Shown here: one piece after another, positions 8,492-17,519 of the stretch
How the letters are laid out: each line of letters begins with the position of its first letter
How positions within the stretch are numbered: the first letter of the stretch is position 1
Origin: Petrachloros mirabilis ULC683
GTDB lineage: Bacteria; Cyanobacteriota; Cyanobacteriia; Thermosynechococcales; Thermosynechococcaceae
Direction: 5' to 3'
Assembly: GCF_009939295.1 (NCBI RefSeq)
Contig: NZ_WVIC01000041.1
Span: 1-36,115, forward strand
DNA: 36,115 bases
Notes under the pieces: model-generated
Told to the model about the DNA's origin: nothing
The model's input: the letters and a program-made list of their open reading frames with translations, nothing else
The model's database searches: none
Position numbers and translations under genes: made by a program

Positions 8492-9907
8492 ATGAGTAAG
8501 CAGCCTAGTATAACGTCAACGCAACGGGTGGTTGATCTGTTACGGCGGGGAGAACCCAATCAAATGGTTAAGGTTCAGGGCTGGGTGCGCACCAAGCGTG
8601 AGATGAAGTCCCTGGCGTTTGTGGAGGTGAATGATGGCTCTTCGCTCCAAGGCTTGCAGGTGGTCTTAGATCCATTGGCCTTGCCAAATTATGAGGCGGT
8701 GCTCCGAGATTTGAATACGGGCACGTCCGTGACGGTGCATGGAGAGTTGGCGGCGTCCCAGGGTAAAAATCAACGCATTGAGTTGCGGGCACAGACCCTT
8801 GAGGTCTGGGGAACAGCAGATCTAGAGACCTATCCCCTCCAAAAGAAGCGGCATTCGTTTGAGTTTCTGCGCACCATTGCCCACTTGCGATCGCGCACCA
8901 ACACCTTAGGAGCCGTATTTCGAGTTCGCAATACCTGTGCTAATGCCATTCACCAGTTTTTTCAAGAGCGAGGCTTTTTGTGGGTGCACACGCCCATCAT
9001 CACCACCGGCGACTGCGAAGGTGCCGGAGAGCAGTTCATCGTTACGAGTTTGGACTTAAATCGCTTGCCCCTCACCCCAGGACAGCAAGTGGACTACACC
9101 CAGGATTTTTTTGGCCAGCCCACCTATCTCACGGTCAGTGGCCAGCTCGAAGCTGAAATTATGGCCATGGCTTTCAGCAACGTCTATACCTTTGGCCCGA
9201 CCTTTCGGGCTGAAAACTCAAATACCTCCCGGCACCTGGCTGAGTTCTGGATGGTTGAGCCAGAAATGGCCTTTTGCAACCTAGATGGGGATATGGACTT
9301 AGCCGAGGCATTTCTGAAGCACATTTTCCGCACCGTGCTAGAAACCTGCCCAGAAGACATGGCATTTTTTGATCAGCGGATTGACAACACGGTGCTGGCC
9401 ACGGCTGAATCAATTTTGTCTCACTCGTTTGAGCGCATTACCTATTCAGATGCCATCACTTATCTGGAAAAAACAGATCGTGTCTTTGAGTATCCGGTGG
9501 CCTGGGGACTCGATCTTCAGTCTGAGCATGAGCGCTACTTGGCAGAAGACCTCTTCGAGAAGCCCGTGATCGTGACAGATTATCCTAAAGAGATTAAAGC
9601 CTTCTATATGCGTCTGAACGACGACCACAAAACGGTAGCGGCCATGGATATCCTCATGCCCAAGATTGGCGAAATCATTGGCGGGTCTCAGCGGGAGGAA
9701 CGCCTAACGGTTCTAGAAGCCCGAATGCAGGTTCAGGACTTAAATCCTCATGATTATGGGTGGTACCTCGACCTCCGACGCTATGGAACGGTTCCCCATG
9801 CTGGATTTGGACTTGGGTTTGAGCGGTTGGTACAGTTTATAACGGGAATGACGAATATTCGAGATGTGATCCCGTTTCCTCGAACCCCTCTGAATGCGGA
9901 GTTTTGA
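8492..9907 (+). CDS. asnS: asparaginyl-tRNA synthetase
   Basis: 471 residues, normal for bacterial AsnRS. It charges tRNA-Asn with asparagine using ATP. The N-terminal OB-fold anticodon-binding domain ([20 protein letters not shown]) is followed by the class II catalytic core: motif 2 at [21 protein letters not shown] and motif 3 at [15 protein letters not shown], near the C-terminus. The sequence after motif 3 ([15 protein letters not shown]) is the usual ending. The ATG lacks a strong Shine-Dalgarno, which is common in cyanobacteria. Confidence 0.97.
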   Translation: MSKQPSITSTQRVVDLLRRGEPNQMVKVQGWVRTKREMKSLAFVEVNDGSSLQGLQVVLDPLALPNYEAVLRDLNTGTSVTVHGELAASQGKNQRIELRAQTLEVWGTADLETYPLQKKRHSFEFLRTIAHLRSRTNTLGAVFRVRNTCANAIHQFFQERGFLWVHTPIITTGDCEGAGEQFIVTSLDLNRLPLTPGQQVDYTQDFFGQPTYLTVSGQLEAEIMAMAFSNVYTFGPTFRAENSNTSRHLAEFWMVEPEMAFCNLDGDMDLAEAFLKHIFRTVLETCPEDMAFFDQRIDNTVLATAESILSHSFERITYSDAITYLEKTDRVFEYPVAWGLDLQSEHERYLAEDLFEKPVIVTDYPKEIKAFYMRLNDDHKTVAAMDILMPKIGEIIGGSQREERLTVLEARMQVQDLNPHDYGWYLDLRRYGTVPHAGFGLGFERLVQFITGMTNIRDVIPFPRTPLNAEF

Positions 9908-10015
9908 TTGGGTCTTGCCATGACCCTGGTGCCACAAGGGGCAAAGGATGGGAGATTGGGGGATGGGTGCGCTCGAAACTGACTCAAATTCCCTCCAGAT
10001 CCTGGAGGTGTAATC

Positions 10016-11239
10016 GTGCTGCCTTCTGATCTGCTCATGCATCGCTATGCGGGTGAGGCGCTGGTGCCGAAACGCCTGCCCCTCAATGCAGTTACTGGTG
10101 CGATCGCACAACAACTGATCGACTGTTTTACAGCAGCCCAAGGTCAAACCCGAGGCGCACTGAACCGCCACCTGCAAGAACTCGAAGGAGACAGCACCGA
10201 CTATCGCATCAAACGCGGCCTAGCCCATTTGCTCAGCCAAAGCTTTAGCACCTTTGAAGTAGTTAGCCCCCTGGATCCCCAAGACCTCCGCCAGCGGGTG
10301 TTTGCCCTAGCAGCTCAACGACCGCCTAGCCTCCAAGCAACCCAAGCCAGCCTCCAACAGCTCACAGCCCAACTCACTGAAGAACTAGGTCGAGAAGTGC
10401 TGCCTGCCCACATTCAACAGGGGCTTTATGCCGATCTTGCCGAGCACCATCTCCTCACCCAATTTGAGCCTCCCACCCCAGATACCCTGATTCATCGCTA
10501 CAACCTGTCGCAAGTCCAGGGCATTTTCTATCGCGCCAGCCAAGTCGTGATTCAAGCCCACCGCAATGATCCAGGGGAATACAAGCTGTTATTTCGCTAC
10601 CTCAAGCTCTTTGGCCTCATGAGCTACATCGAAGGCGAAGCCGACCAGGGCTTTACCCTCACCATTGATGGTCCAGCCAGCTTATTTAAGACCAGCACCC
10701 GTTATGGGCTAGCCCTAGCCAAATTGATACCAGCACTCTTACATGTCACCCGCTGGCAGATGCGGGCCACCCTCCAAATTCGTGATCACTACAGCGACAC
10801 AACCCAGACCCGCATCTTTACCCTAGACTCAACCTGTGGCCTAGTCAGCCACTATCCTCCGGGCAAAGTCTTTGACAGCATGTTAGAAGCCGGTTTTGTC
10901 GAGCGCTGGCAAAAGACGAAAACAGACTGGCGACTGGAGCGCGAAGTAGATCTGATTCCGATTCCGGGCAGCGTCATGATTCCTGATTTTCGCTTGGTTC
11001 ACCCTGATGGCCGCACATTTTTACTAGAGATTGTGGGGTACTGGCGACCTGAATACCTCCAGAAAAAGTTTACCCAGGTGCGTCAAGCCAATCGGAGCGA
11101 TCTGATTCTGGCCATCTCAGAGCGCTTAAATCTGGCTAAGGCAGGGGTAAAATTTGAACAGACCCCGGCTCGGCTCGTCTGGTTCAAAGACAAACTGACC
11201 CCCAAAGCCGTGTTAGAGGCTTTAGAACTCCCAGAATAG
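10016..11239 (+). CDS. DUF790 family protein, Bax1-like PD-(D/E)XK nuclease
   Basis: 407 residues beginning at a GTG with a well-placed GGAGGTG (10003-10009). It starts LPSDLLMHRYAGEALVPKRL and has the RGLAHLL segment and YNLSQVQGIFYRA typical of DUF790. The C-terminal part carries a nuclease-like motif: IPDFRLVHPDG then LLEIVGYW (acidic residue and E-x-V, about 322-341), then KFTQVRQANRSDLILAISERLN. The archaeal homologue Bax1 is a structure-specific nuclease that partners the XPB helicase; in many bacteria the two genes are adjacent. No helicase gene lies next to it here. It should cut DNA in repair, by homology. Confidence 0.85.
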   Translation: MLPSDLLMHRYAGEALVPKRLPLNAVTGAIAQQLIDCFTAAQGQTRGALNRHLQELEGDSTDYRIKRGLAHLLSQSFSTFEVVSPLDPQDLRQRVFALAAQRPPSLQATQASLQQLTAQLTEELGREVLPAHIQQGLYADLAEHHLLTQFEPPTPDTLIHRYNLSQVQGIFYRASQVVIQAHRNDPGEYKLLFRYLKLFGLMSYIEGEADQGFTLTIDGPASLFKTSTRYGLALAKLIPALLHVTRWQMRATLQIRDHYSDTTQTRIFTLDSTCGLVSHYPPGKVFDSMLEAGFVERWQKTKTDWRLEREVDLIPIPGSVMIPDFRLVHPDGRTFLLEIVGYWRPEYLQKKFTQVRQANRSDLILAISERLNLAKAGVKFEQTPARLVWFKDKLTPKAVLEALELPE

Positions 11240-11282
11240 GGGGGTCAACGCAGGGGAACGATGGGGTGGACACCCCAAGGGT

Positions 11283-11313
11283 TTGCTAAGAACTGACGCG
11301 ATGATTGTATAAT
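11283..11313 (+). promoter_or_regulatory. candidate sigma-70-type promoter
   Basis: A perfect -10 hexamer TATAAT lies at 11308-11313 with a TTGCTA at 11283-11288; the 19-bp spacer is longer than ideal. Transcription would begin around 11320. That supports the ATG at 11367 rather than the TTG at 11316 as start of the following gene. Confidence 0.4.
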
Positions 11314-11366
11314 CTTTGACAAAATCTAATTCTCCTGACGCTGCTGTCGAGAAGGCTTTTAATTTT

Positions 11367-11702
11367 ATGAATCGTGCAATGCCTGAAGCTGCCTTAGATC
11401 CGGAGACGGTGCGACAGCTTCTCAATCATGCGATTTCACTGGGGTTCGCCTGTGATCGGGTACATCTGAGCGACACCCCTCACGCTCCGGAAGAAACCTG
11501 GCAAGTCACTTCCGCTCCTGGGCACCGTCAATGGGTACTGCAACTCAGCCATAGTCGCTGGCTATTAGTAATCCAGGGAACGTCTCAAATTCGATTTTCT
11601 CATCAAGAAGCCCTGGTCTTTCTAGAGCGTTTAAGTCGAGACACTCAACTTAGATCTCAGGTTGCATCTGCTCGAACCCATCGAGCGAGGGCGACGGTCT
11701 AG
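11367..11702 (+). CDS. hypothetical protein, 111 residues
   Basis: I do not recognise a named family. The product starts MNRAMPEAALDPETVRQLLNHAISLGF. It continues with a beta-rich segment (WQVTSAPGHRQWVLQLSHSRWLLVIQG) and a C-terminal helix (SHQEALVFLERLSRD), consistent with a small alpha/beta cyanobacterial protein. The frame extends upstream to a TTG at 11316, but that codon would be at the expected transcription start. Its last 53 bases overlap the convergent RCK channel gene, so one of the two C-termini is unusually placed. Confidence 0.6.
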   Translation: MNRAMPEAALDPETVRQLLNHAISLGFACDRVHLSDTPHAPEETWQVTSAPGHRQWVLQLSHSRWLLVIQGTSQIRFSHQEALVFLERLSRDTQLRSQVASARTHRARATV

Positions 11703-13803
11703 TTTCCGCTGGCAGACATCGTGCCGCTACCTGAACGCGCCGGAGGCGGCGTACTAGTCTTTGTGCCTGGGGTTTGTAGAGCAACATTGAGAAAGTGCCT
11801 GGAAGCTGCGCCATAACGTTTCGGGCAACATTGAGCGGGCAACCCGATATGCGAGCGATTTCATTAGCCCCCTCAAAAATCGCTTCAGATGTTTGTGCTG
11901 CTTGGATCTCGACCTGCCAAGCTCGGGGGGCTTGCTCACCCCGTTCGATATGCTGAAGTCCAGCAATCGTGGCTAAAACCACCAGCCGATCGCCAATGTG
12001 GAGGCGTAGATCATCAGAGGGCATGAAGCTGATGGGGGTTGAGGATGATTCCGGCAGGTCGATTTTTGTGCTTCGCTGGTGCATCAACGGGACGACGCCA
12101 TACCCATAGGCTACTTCTGCGAGCAGCAGCCCGTTGAGCGTGTCCCCAGCTTCAATACGATAGTCCGTGATCAAAATGGTTTGCTGATCGATGCGAAAAA
12201 GGCTCAGGACATTTTCACCAAAGGCCGCTGCCACAAACGCCTCAGCAGAGAGCGCTGAGGTACACAGAGATTGTGCATAGGGAAACAACCGCCGAATCTT
12301 TTCGGTAAAGCGCTGATCGTAGGTGCGAATCACTAGGCCACAGTTAGGGTTAGTGCGATGGGCATTTAGCCCCAGCTCCAGATTTTCAATTTCATCGGCT
12401 GTGACCGCCACCACGCTCTTGGCGGTGGCCAGATTTGCCAGGGTGAGGCTTTCGGGGGTGGTGCTCGCCAGCAGCGGCAACCGGGGAAGTAGTTGTCCTG
12501 CGGAGGCGTCATCCGTGAGCATCACGAGAGGCTGGCGTAGTTTCTGTAAAAGCTTGACAACGCTCTGTCCTACGGGATCTAGTCCAATCACCAAAACATG
12601 GTCTGATTGGGGGACAGGCGGTCGCTGGGGCAAAAATTGCAGTCGCCAGGTCAGCAGTTTTTCCGTTAACAGGGCGTAGAGAACCGCAATAAAAGCCGTA
12701 CCGACAATGGTTAGCCCCAAGCCAAACAGCCGCAGCCATCCTGGAATGGGATAGTCCAGCTCAAAGCCATCAAATAAATCGCCATAGCCCCCCAGTAGCA
12801 GTACGGCGGTGGCATAAAATGCATCAATCCAGGAGACTTCGGGGTAGAACAGGTCAAAAAAGATCGTGCCCATTAGCCAAAGAATCACCACCGTCAAGAT
12901 ACAGGTCAGCACAACGCGGCGAATTTGATCGGGGCCGCTGCCTGGACGGAGCGCTCTCCAAAACTGGCGAAGTCTAGCAGCAGCATCTTGCAGTCTTTGC
13001 CAAGGTTGATTGCTGGTTGGTTGGGAAGCATCATGAACTTGGCGGGTGAGCTCTGGTAGATGGGGGGTTCGCTCAAGGGTAATCAGGTGATCTCCCACCT
13101 GCAGCGGGGCGTCTGATTCCCATTGGTGAAAGCCTTGAAAAGGGGCAACCTGAGCCAACTCATGCGCCAGTGAGCTAGGGTTGCTTGGCTGATGACTTAA
13201 AACACGACGCAGGCGGCTGTTGAGCTCATGGGCATGGGAGCGTTGCAGCCAGCGAGAGTCTGAGATGAGGTGGTGTTTCATCACCTGAAAGGAGTCTGCT
13301 TCGACTTGGAAAAAACCCAACAGCTCAGTTGGGGTTGTGCTGGGTTGATGACCGGGGCTGAGGGCTGCTAGGGCAAAGGCAGGAGCTGATAGTTGGGTTG
13401 GTTCAAAGGCAATATAGTTGCCCAACTGCTGGGCGAGGAGTTGATTAAAGTTCTGCTTGGCGGAACGCACCACCAGACGCAGGTGCGGATTGAGCAGTCG
13501 GGCGGCAAAGGCGGTTTCGAGGTTGGTGCGCTCGTCGCTGGTGACGATTAAAATCGCTCGGCAGTGCTGAATTTGAGCCTCTAGCAGCACCGAGTTTTGG
13601 CGGCAGTCCCCGATGTGGAGCTGGCTGAGGAGTTGGGGGCATTCGGTCAGCTCCCAGTCAATGGGGGTTTTGGCCTCAATGGCATGGACGATCACTCCAA
13701 AGGTTTTGAGAATTGTGACACAATGCTGTCCCAAACTGCCTAGGCCACAGACCAAAAATTGATCGAGCCATCTTGGGTGAGGCGGAGAATCATCCACAGA
13801 CAT
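11650..13803 (-). CDS. two-RCK (TrkA-N) potassium-channel-like protein
   Basis: 717 residues from the ATG at 13803; a TTG seven codons earlier is less likely. In order: a first nucleotide-binding RCK/TrkA-N domain (FLVCGLGSLGQ, about 17-27) with a TrkA-C-like segment, a transmembrane helix (RRVVLTCILTVVILWLMGTI, about 295-315), a pore-like loop with LLLGGYGDLF (about 332-340), a second helix (LRLFGLGLTIVGTAFIAVLY), then a second RCK domain (HVLVIGLDPVGQS, about 400) and a TrkA-C-like end. RCK domains gate K+ channels through NAD(H), nucleotides or Ca2+. The filter is GGYGD rather than TVGYGD, so selectivity is open. It is divergent from the CHAD gene. Confidence 0.82.
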   Translation of the reverse strand: MSVDDSPPHPRWLDQFLVCGLGSLGQHCVTILKTFGVIVHAIEAKTPIDWELTECPQLLSQLHIGDCRQNSVLLEAQIQHCRAILIVTSDERTNLETAFAARLLNPHLRLVVRSAKQNFNQLLAQQLGNYIAFEPTQLSAPAFALAALSPGHQPSTTPTELLGFFQVEADSFQVMKHHLISDSRWLQRSHAHELNSRLRRVLSHQPSNPSSLAHELAQVAPFQGFHQWESDAPLQVGDHLITLERTPHLPELTRQVHDASQPTSNQPWQRLQDAAARLRQFWRALRPGSGPDQIRRVVLTCILTVVILWLMGTIFFDLFYPEVSWIDAFYATAVLLLGGYGDLFDGFELDYPIPGWLRLFGLGLTIVGTAFIAVLYALLTEKLLTWRLQFLPQRPPVPQSDHVLVIGLDPVGQSVVKLLQKLRQPLVMLTDDASAGQLLPRLPLLASTTPESLTLANLATAKSVVAVTADEIENLELGLNAHRTNPNCGLVIRTYDQRFTEKIRRLFPYAQSLCTSALSAEAFVAAAFGENVLSLFRIDQQTILITDYRIEAGDTLNGLLLAEVAYGYGVVPLMHQRSTKIDLPESSSTPISFMPSDDLRLHIGDRLVVLATIAGLQHIERGEQAPRAWQVEIQAAQTSEAIFEGANEIARISGCPLNVARNVMAQLPGTFSMLLYKPQAQRLVRRLRRVQVAARCLPAETRPSPSLDGFEQMQPEI

Positions 13804-14045
13804 AGGTTCTAGGCGCAGTGGCAAGACTTTTTTATCTACAATAGAGCGACCTTTGGTTCGAAGTCGGATTCTAGTTGAGATTCTTTATTTTTGTAGGGTG
13901 TTTATCGCTCTTGAGCCTGGGATGTGAGATCTTGGTAGTATCAGGCACTCAGGATTCAGCTCGGGGCTGGCTCTCTGCGAACATGGCGAGAATGGATCTC
14001 ACAGAGTAGTCGGCGAGGATCCTCCATGGATAGGAACGTGCACAG

Positions 14046-15098
14046 ATGACAAACTCAACGATTCAAGCTTCTGCCCAGGAAGACCTGCGGGGGCGAAAGA
14101 CTAGCCTACGGCTATCGGAACTCATGGTAGGTGAGGCCGCGCATCAAGCGATTCACAAGCATTTTCACAAAGCCATTAAGCAAGAAGCCAGCGTCCTTAA
14201 AGATGAAGACCCAGAGCCACTGCATCAGATGCGGGTCGGAATGCGGCGACTGCGGACGGCTTTACAAGTGTTTGCAATGGCCGTGGATCTGCCCAAGCAT
14301 GCCCAGGATGCCAAAATTCGTAAACTTGCCCGACAGCTCGGAACCGTGCGCGATCTAGACGTGTTGCTGCTCTGGTTTCAAGACTATATCCAGACTACCC
14401 CGATGCCTACGACCGAAACCGCAGTCGTAGAGGGGGTGATGCAGCAGTTGGGGCGCGATCGCACCAAACGAGCCAAGCAGATGTTCAAACTGCTCCGGGG
14501 AAAACGCTACCAAAACTTTCAGTCCGCCTATGAAAGCTGGCTAGCACATCCCACCTACCTACCCCCAGCCAACCGTCCCATGGCTCTAATGGTGCCAGAC
14601 CTATTGCTGCCCCTGGTGTGTAATCTATTGTGCCACCCTGGCTGGTGGGTGGGCATTCACTGGACAGAGCGCACCGCAACCCCACAATCACTACCAGACG
14701 ATGAGACCTATCACCGAGACTGGGGGCCACCCCTACATGACCTGCGTAAACAGATCAAACGGGTCCGCTATCAAGCTGAGTTTTTGGTGGACTTCTACGA
14801 GACTGATATTAGCGAGTACACCCAAAGCTTTCGCCAGATGCAAGATCTCCTGGGCGAACTGCAAGATAGCGAAGTGCTGATCCATTTTCTCAAGCAGCAG
14901 TTGGGTGTAAAATGGGCAGCCGCAGCCCCGTCCTTGAGCCAATACTTTCAGCGCCAGCGGCTAGACTTGTGGCAGCAGTGGCAACCCTTCCAGCAGCAAT
15001 ATCTAGATCTAGGCTTTCGCGATCGCCTCCGCACATCCTTAGCACAAGTGCGTCCCCCGTCCCAACTGCCACTGACCAAAACCCCATTAAGTGGGTAG
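14046..15098 (+). CDS. CHAD domain-containing protein
   Basis: 350 residues of mostly helical sequence with the conserved histidine and arginine pattern of CHAD domains: LHQMRVGMRRLRTALQVF (about 60-77), RQLGTVRDLDVLL, and in the second half PPLHDLRKQIKRVRYQAEF and LLGELQDSEVLI. CHAD proteins bind inorganic polyphosphate through these basic residues and associate with polyphosphate granules; here the domain is not fused to a CYTH domain. The start ATG at 14046 has an AGGA about 10 bases upstream. A 242-bp spacer separates it from the divergent channel gene and probably holds both promoters. Confidence 0.88.
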   Translation: MTNSTIQASAQEDLRGRKTSLRLSELMVGEAAHQAIHKHFHKAIKQEASVLKDEDPEPLHQMRVGMRRLRTALQVFAMAVDLPKHAQDAKIRKLARQLGTVRDLDVLLLWFQDYIQTTPMPTTETAVVEGVMQQLGRDRTKRAKQMFKLLRGKRYQNFQSAYESWLAHPTYLPPANRPMALMVPDLLLPLVCNLLCHPGWWVGIHWTERTATPQSLPDDETYHRDWGPPLHDLRKQIKRVRYQAEFLVDFYETDISEYTQSFRQMQDLLGELQDSEVLIHFLKQQLGVKWAAAAPSLSQYFQRQRLDLWQQWQPFQQQYLDLGFRDRLRTSLAQVRPPSQLPLTKTPLSG

Positions 15099-15161
15099 TG
15101 GTGGAAAAGCCGAGGCATGTCACCCTGTGCAAAGATCTTTAGAGAAACAGGCTCAAAGTAA

Positions 15162-16721
15162 TCAAGAAAACCGGGCGAGCCAGGACAGCAGCCACCGGGT
15201 TCGGGGTGTGAGCAGGGTGCGACGGTACAGATCTGCGGCCTTCTTAATCCCCTCGGCCTGGGTGGGGTAGGGATGAATCACACCGCTGAGGGCACTCAGC
15301 CCCAGCTTGCCTACCATCGCGGTCGTCACTTCGGAGATCATCTCCCCCGCATGACGGGCAACAATGGTGGCACCTACAATCTGATCCGACCCTTTTTTGT
15401 GGTGAATCTTAAAAAATCCTTCCGTCTCACCGTCCGCAATGGCTCGGTCAACCTGACTCAAGGGAATCAGAATCGTGTTGATCGAAAGCCCCTGCTCTTG
15501 AGCATCTGCTTCTGATAGCCCCACGTGGGCAACCTCTGGATCGGTGAAGGTAACCCAAGGCATCGTCAGGGCACTCAACTTCGAGCGTCCCAGACCCCAA
15601 GGGGAGAAAAGGGTATTTTTGATCACGATGCGAGCCGCCGCATCGGCAGCGTGGGTGAACTTCCAGTCCATACAAATATCCCCTGCCCCATAGATTTTAG
15701 GGTTCGTGGTCTGCAAATAGTCGTTAACCGTCACCCCTCGCCTAGGATCGTAGACGACGCCAGCGGCCTCCAGATTCAGTCCCTCCACATTGGGGGCACG
15801 ACCCGCCCCCACCAGAATCTCATCCACCGCGATTGACAGCCCATCACCCTGGCACTGGAAATACAGGGTCTTGCCAGCCGGGGTGCGCTCAACCCGCTCC
15901 ATCTGGCATCCCAGCACCAGACGAATGCCCTCCCGCTCAAACCGCTGCTGCACAATTTCAGCCGCCTCAGCATCTTCTTTGTTGAGGAGGTGATGCCCCC
16001 GATGCAACACCACCACCTCGCAGCCCAGGCGACGAAACGCCTGGGCTAATTCACAGCCAATGGGCCCCCCGCCAATGACCGCCAACCGCCGGGGACGCTC
16101 GGTGAGCGAGAAGACGGTTTCGTTGGTCAAAAAACCAGCGGTTTCTAGGCCCTGAATTTCAGGCTGTGCCGCCCTGGCACCCGTGGCAATGACCGCTTTT
16201 TTGAACCGCAGGGTTTGCCCCCCGACCTCCAGGGTGGTGGGGCTGCCAAAGCGTCCCTGACCCAAAAAGACATCAATCCCCAGCTTTTTAAACCGCTGGG
16301 CAGAGTCGTGGTGGCTGATCCCGGCCCGCAGTCGTCGCATCCGTTCCATCACGGCTGCAAAATCAACCTCAATGGCATCGGGTATCCGCACGCCATAATC
16401 CTTGGCGTCCCACAACTCTCCCACCACTCGGGAAGAGCGAATAATGCACTTTGACGGCACACAACCCACGTTTAGGCAGTCGCCGCCCATTAAATGCTTT
16501 TCAATCAGGGCAATTTTGAGCCCAATTCCCAGCCCGGCCGCGCCAGCAGCCACCACCAGTCCGGCTGTTCCGGCACCAATGACAACTAAGTCATAGGTCT
16601 CAGTTGGCATTGGATTGACCCAATCCGCCGGATGGACATGGGACACCAGGGTCTGGTTGTGGCTATCTAGGGGCAAAACCGTCACCGGTTCGGTAGGGCG
16701 GCCAACTTGGGAGGGGGACAT
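15162..16721 (-). CDS. FAD-dependent pyridine nucleotide-disulfide oxidoreductase (MerA/lipoamide dehydrogenase-like)
   Basis: 519 residues from the ATG at 16721, chosen because AAGGA sits just upstream in the 10-base gap after the preceding gene. It has a Rossmann FAD motif VVIGAGTAGLVVAAGAAGLG, the redox-active GGDCLNVGCVPSK, a second nucleotide fold VIGGGPIGCELA for NAD(P)H, the FAD motif TTNPKIYGAGDI and the dimer-interface HPYPTQAEGIKKAA, which supplies the His-Glu dyad. It lacks the N-terminal HMA domain and the C-terminal cysteine pair of true mercuric reductases, so Hg(II) reduction is not supported. It is the last gene of a run after two VTT membrane proteins, which suggests a membrane-associated disulfide or quinone-linked role. 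Confidence 0.88.
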   Translation of the reverse strand: MSPSQVGRPTEPVTVLPLDSHNQTLVSHVHPADWVNPMPTETYDLVVIGAGTAGLVVAAGAAGLGIGLKIALIEKHLMGGDCLNVGCVPSKCIIRSSRVVGELWDAKDYGVRIPDAIEVDFAAVMERMRRLRAGISHHDSAQRFKKLGIDVFLGQGRFGSPTTLEVGGQTLRFKKAVIATGARAAQPEIQGLETAGFLTNETVFSLTERPRRLAVIGGGPIGCELAQAFRRLGCEVVVLHRGHHLLNKEDAEAAEIVQQRFEREGIRLVLGCQMERVERTPAGKTLYFQCQGDGLSIAVDEILVGAGRAPNVEGLNLEAAGVVYDPRRGVTVNDYLQTTNPKIYGAGDICMDWKFTHAADAAARIVIKNTLFSPWGLGRSKLSALTMPWVTFTDPEVAHVGLSEADAQEQGLSINTILIPLSQVDRAIADGETEGFFKIHHKKGSDQIVGATIVARHAGEMISEVTTAMVGKLGLSALSGVIHPYPTQAEGIKKAADLYRRTLLTPRTRWLLSWLARFS

Positions 16722-16731
16722 GGGAGATTCC

Positions 16732-17496
16732 TTATTCTGCAACAGTTTCAGCAAGCGCCTTGCGGGCGACACGGGTCACATAGACCGTCACCGCCACGGT
16801 GGCCATAAAACCAATAATGCGAATAGTCCACTCAACGGTTGGATTGGTAGGCTGGGTACCGGTTCCCAGGGTGGCAATGTTTCCAGCCAGGGAACCCAGA
16901 TAAACATACATGATGGTGCCAGGAATCATCCCCACCGAAGCCAAGACGTAGTCCTTGAGAGAAACCCCTGTGACCCCGTAGGCATAATTCAGCAAGTTAA
17001 AGGGAAACACGGGCGACAGGCGGGTGAGCAGCACGATTCTGAAGCCCTCTCGCCCCACGGCGGCATCAATGGCGTGAAACTTGGGATTGGCCTCAATTTT
17101 GCGGGAAACCCACCCCCGAGCCCCATAGCGCCCTACCAAAAAGGCGGCAGTCGCCCCCAAAGTGGCTCCTAAAAAGACGTACAGCGAGCCCAGAACAACG
17201 CCAAAGACCACCCCTGCCCCCAACGTCAAAATCGATCCTGGGAAAAAAGCCACCGTGGCGGCGACGTAGAGGCCGATAAAAACCATGGCTCCGATGGGTC
17301 CTAACCCATTGACCCATGCCAACGCCGAACGCAAGAGGTCTTGGGGGTTGAAGCCTGAGGCAGTCGCAACATCCTGAGCAAAGGCAGCCTCCTCAGGCCA
17401 GAGCAACGCAGTGGCAAAGCCCAGCAGCGCTAGGTGAAGGATGCCTTTCCTGTGACGCATCAGCCTGGAAACATGAGGGATGGATTGCTGAATCAT
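16732..17496 (-). CDS. TVP38/TMEM64 (VTT domain) membrane protein 1
   Basis: 254 residues from the ATG at 17496 (a TTG at 17505 is possible). An N-terminal hydrophobic segment that may be a signal peptide (LALLGFATALLW...AAFAQ) is followed by the VTT/DedA-like core: AATVAFFPGSILTLGAGVVFG, LGATLGATAAFLVGRYGARG, then the hallmark LLTRLSPVFPFNLLNYAYGVTGVSLKDY and a C-terminal helix. VTT proteins are linked to lipid scrambling or ion-coupled transport. It lies 23 bases downstream of a second VTT gene and 10 bases upstream of the flavoprotein gene, so all three are probably one operon. Confidence 0.9.
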   Translation of the reverse strand: MIQQSIPHVSRLMRHRKGILHLALLGFATALLWPEEAAFAQDVATASGFNPQDLLRSALAWVNGLGPIGAMVFIGLYVAATVAFFPGSILTLGAGVVFGVVLGSLYVFLGATLGATAAFLVGRYGARGWVSRKIEANPKFHAIDAAVGREGFRIVLLTRLSPVFPFNLLNYAYGVTGVSLKDYVLASVGMIPGTIMYVYLGSLAGNIATLGTGTQPTNPTVEWTIRIIGFMATVAVTVYVTRVARKALAETVAE

Positions 17497-17519
17497 GGGA
17501 ATCAATACCGATGAGGATT

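Noticed and set aside
15162-16721. Mercuric reductase (merA)
   Set aside because: No HMA domain, no C-terminal cysteine pair, and no mer genes nearby; only the general flavoprotein disulfide reductase family is supported.
16615-17172. 185-residue plus-strand frame
   Set aside because: It lies antisense to the VTT and flavoprotein genes and has no recognisable protein-like pattern; a shadow frame.
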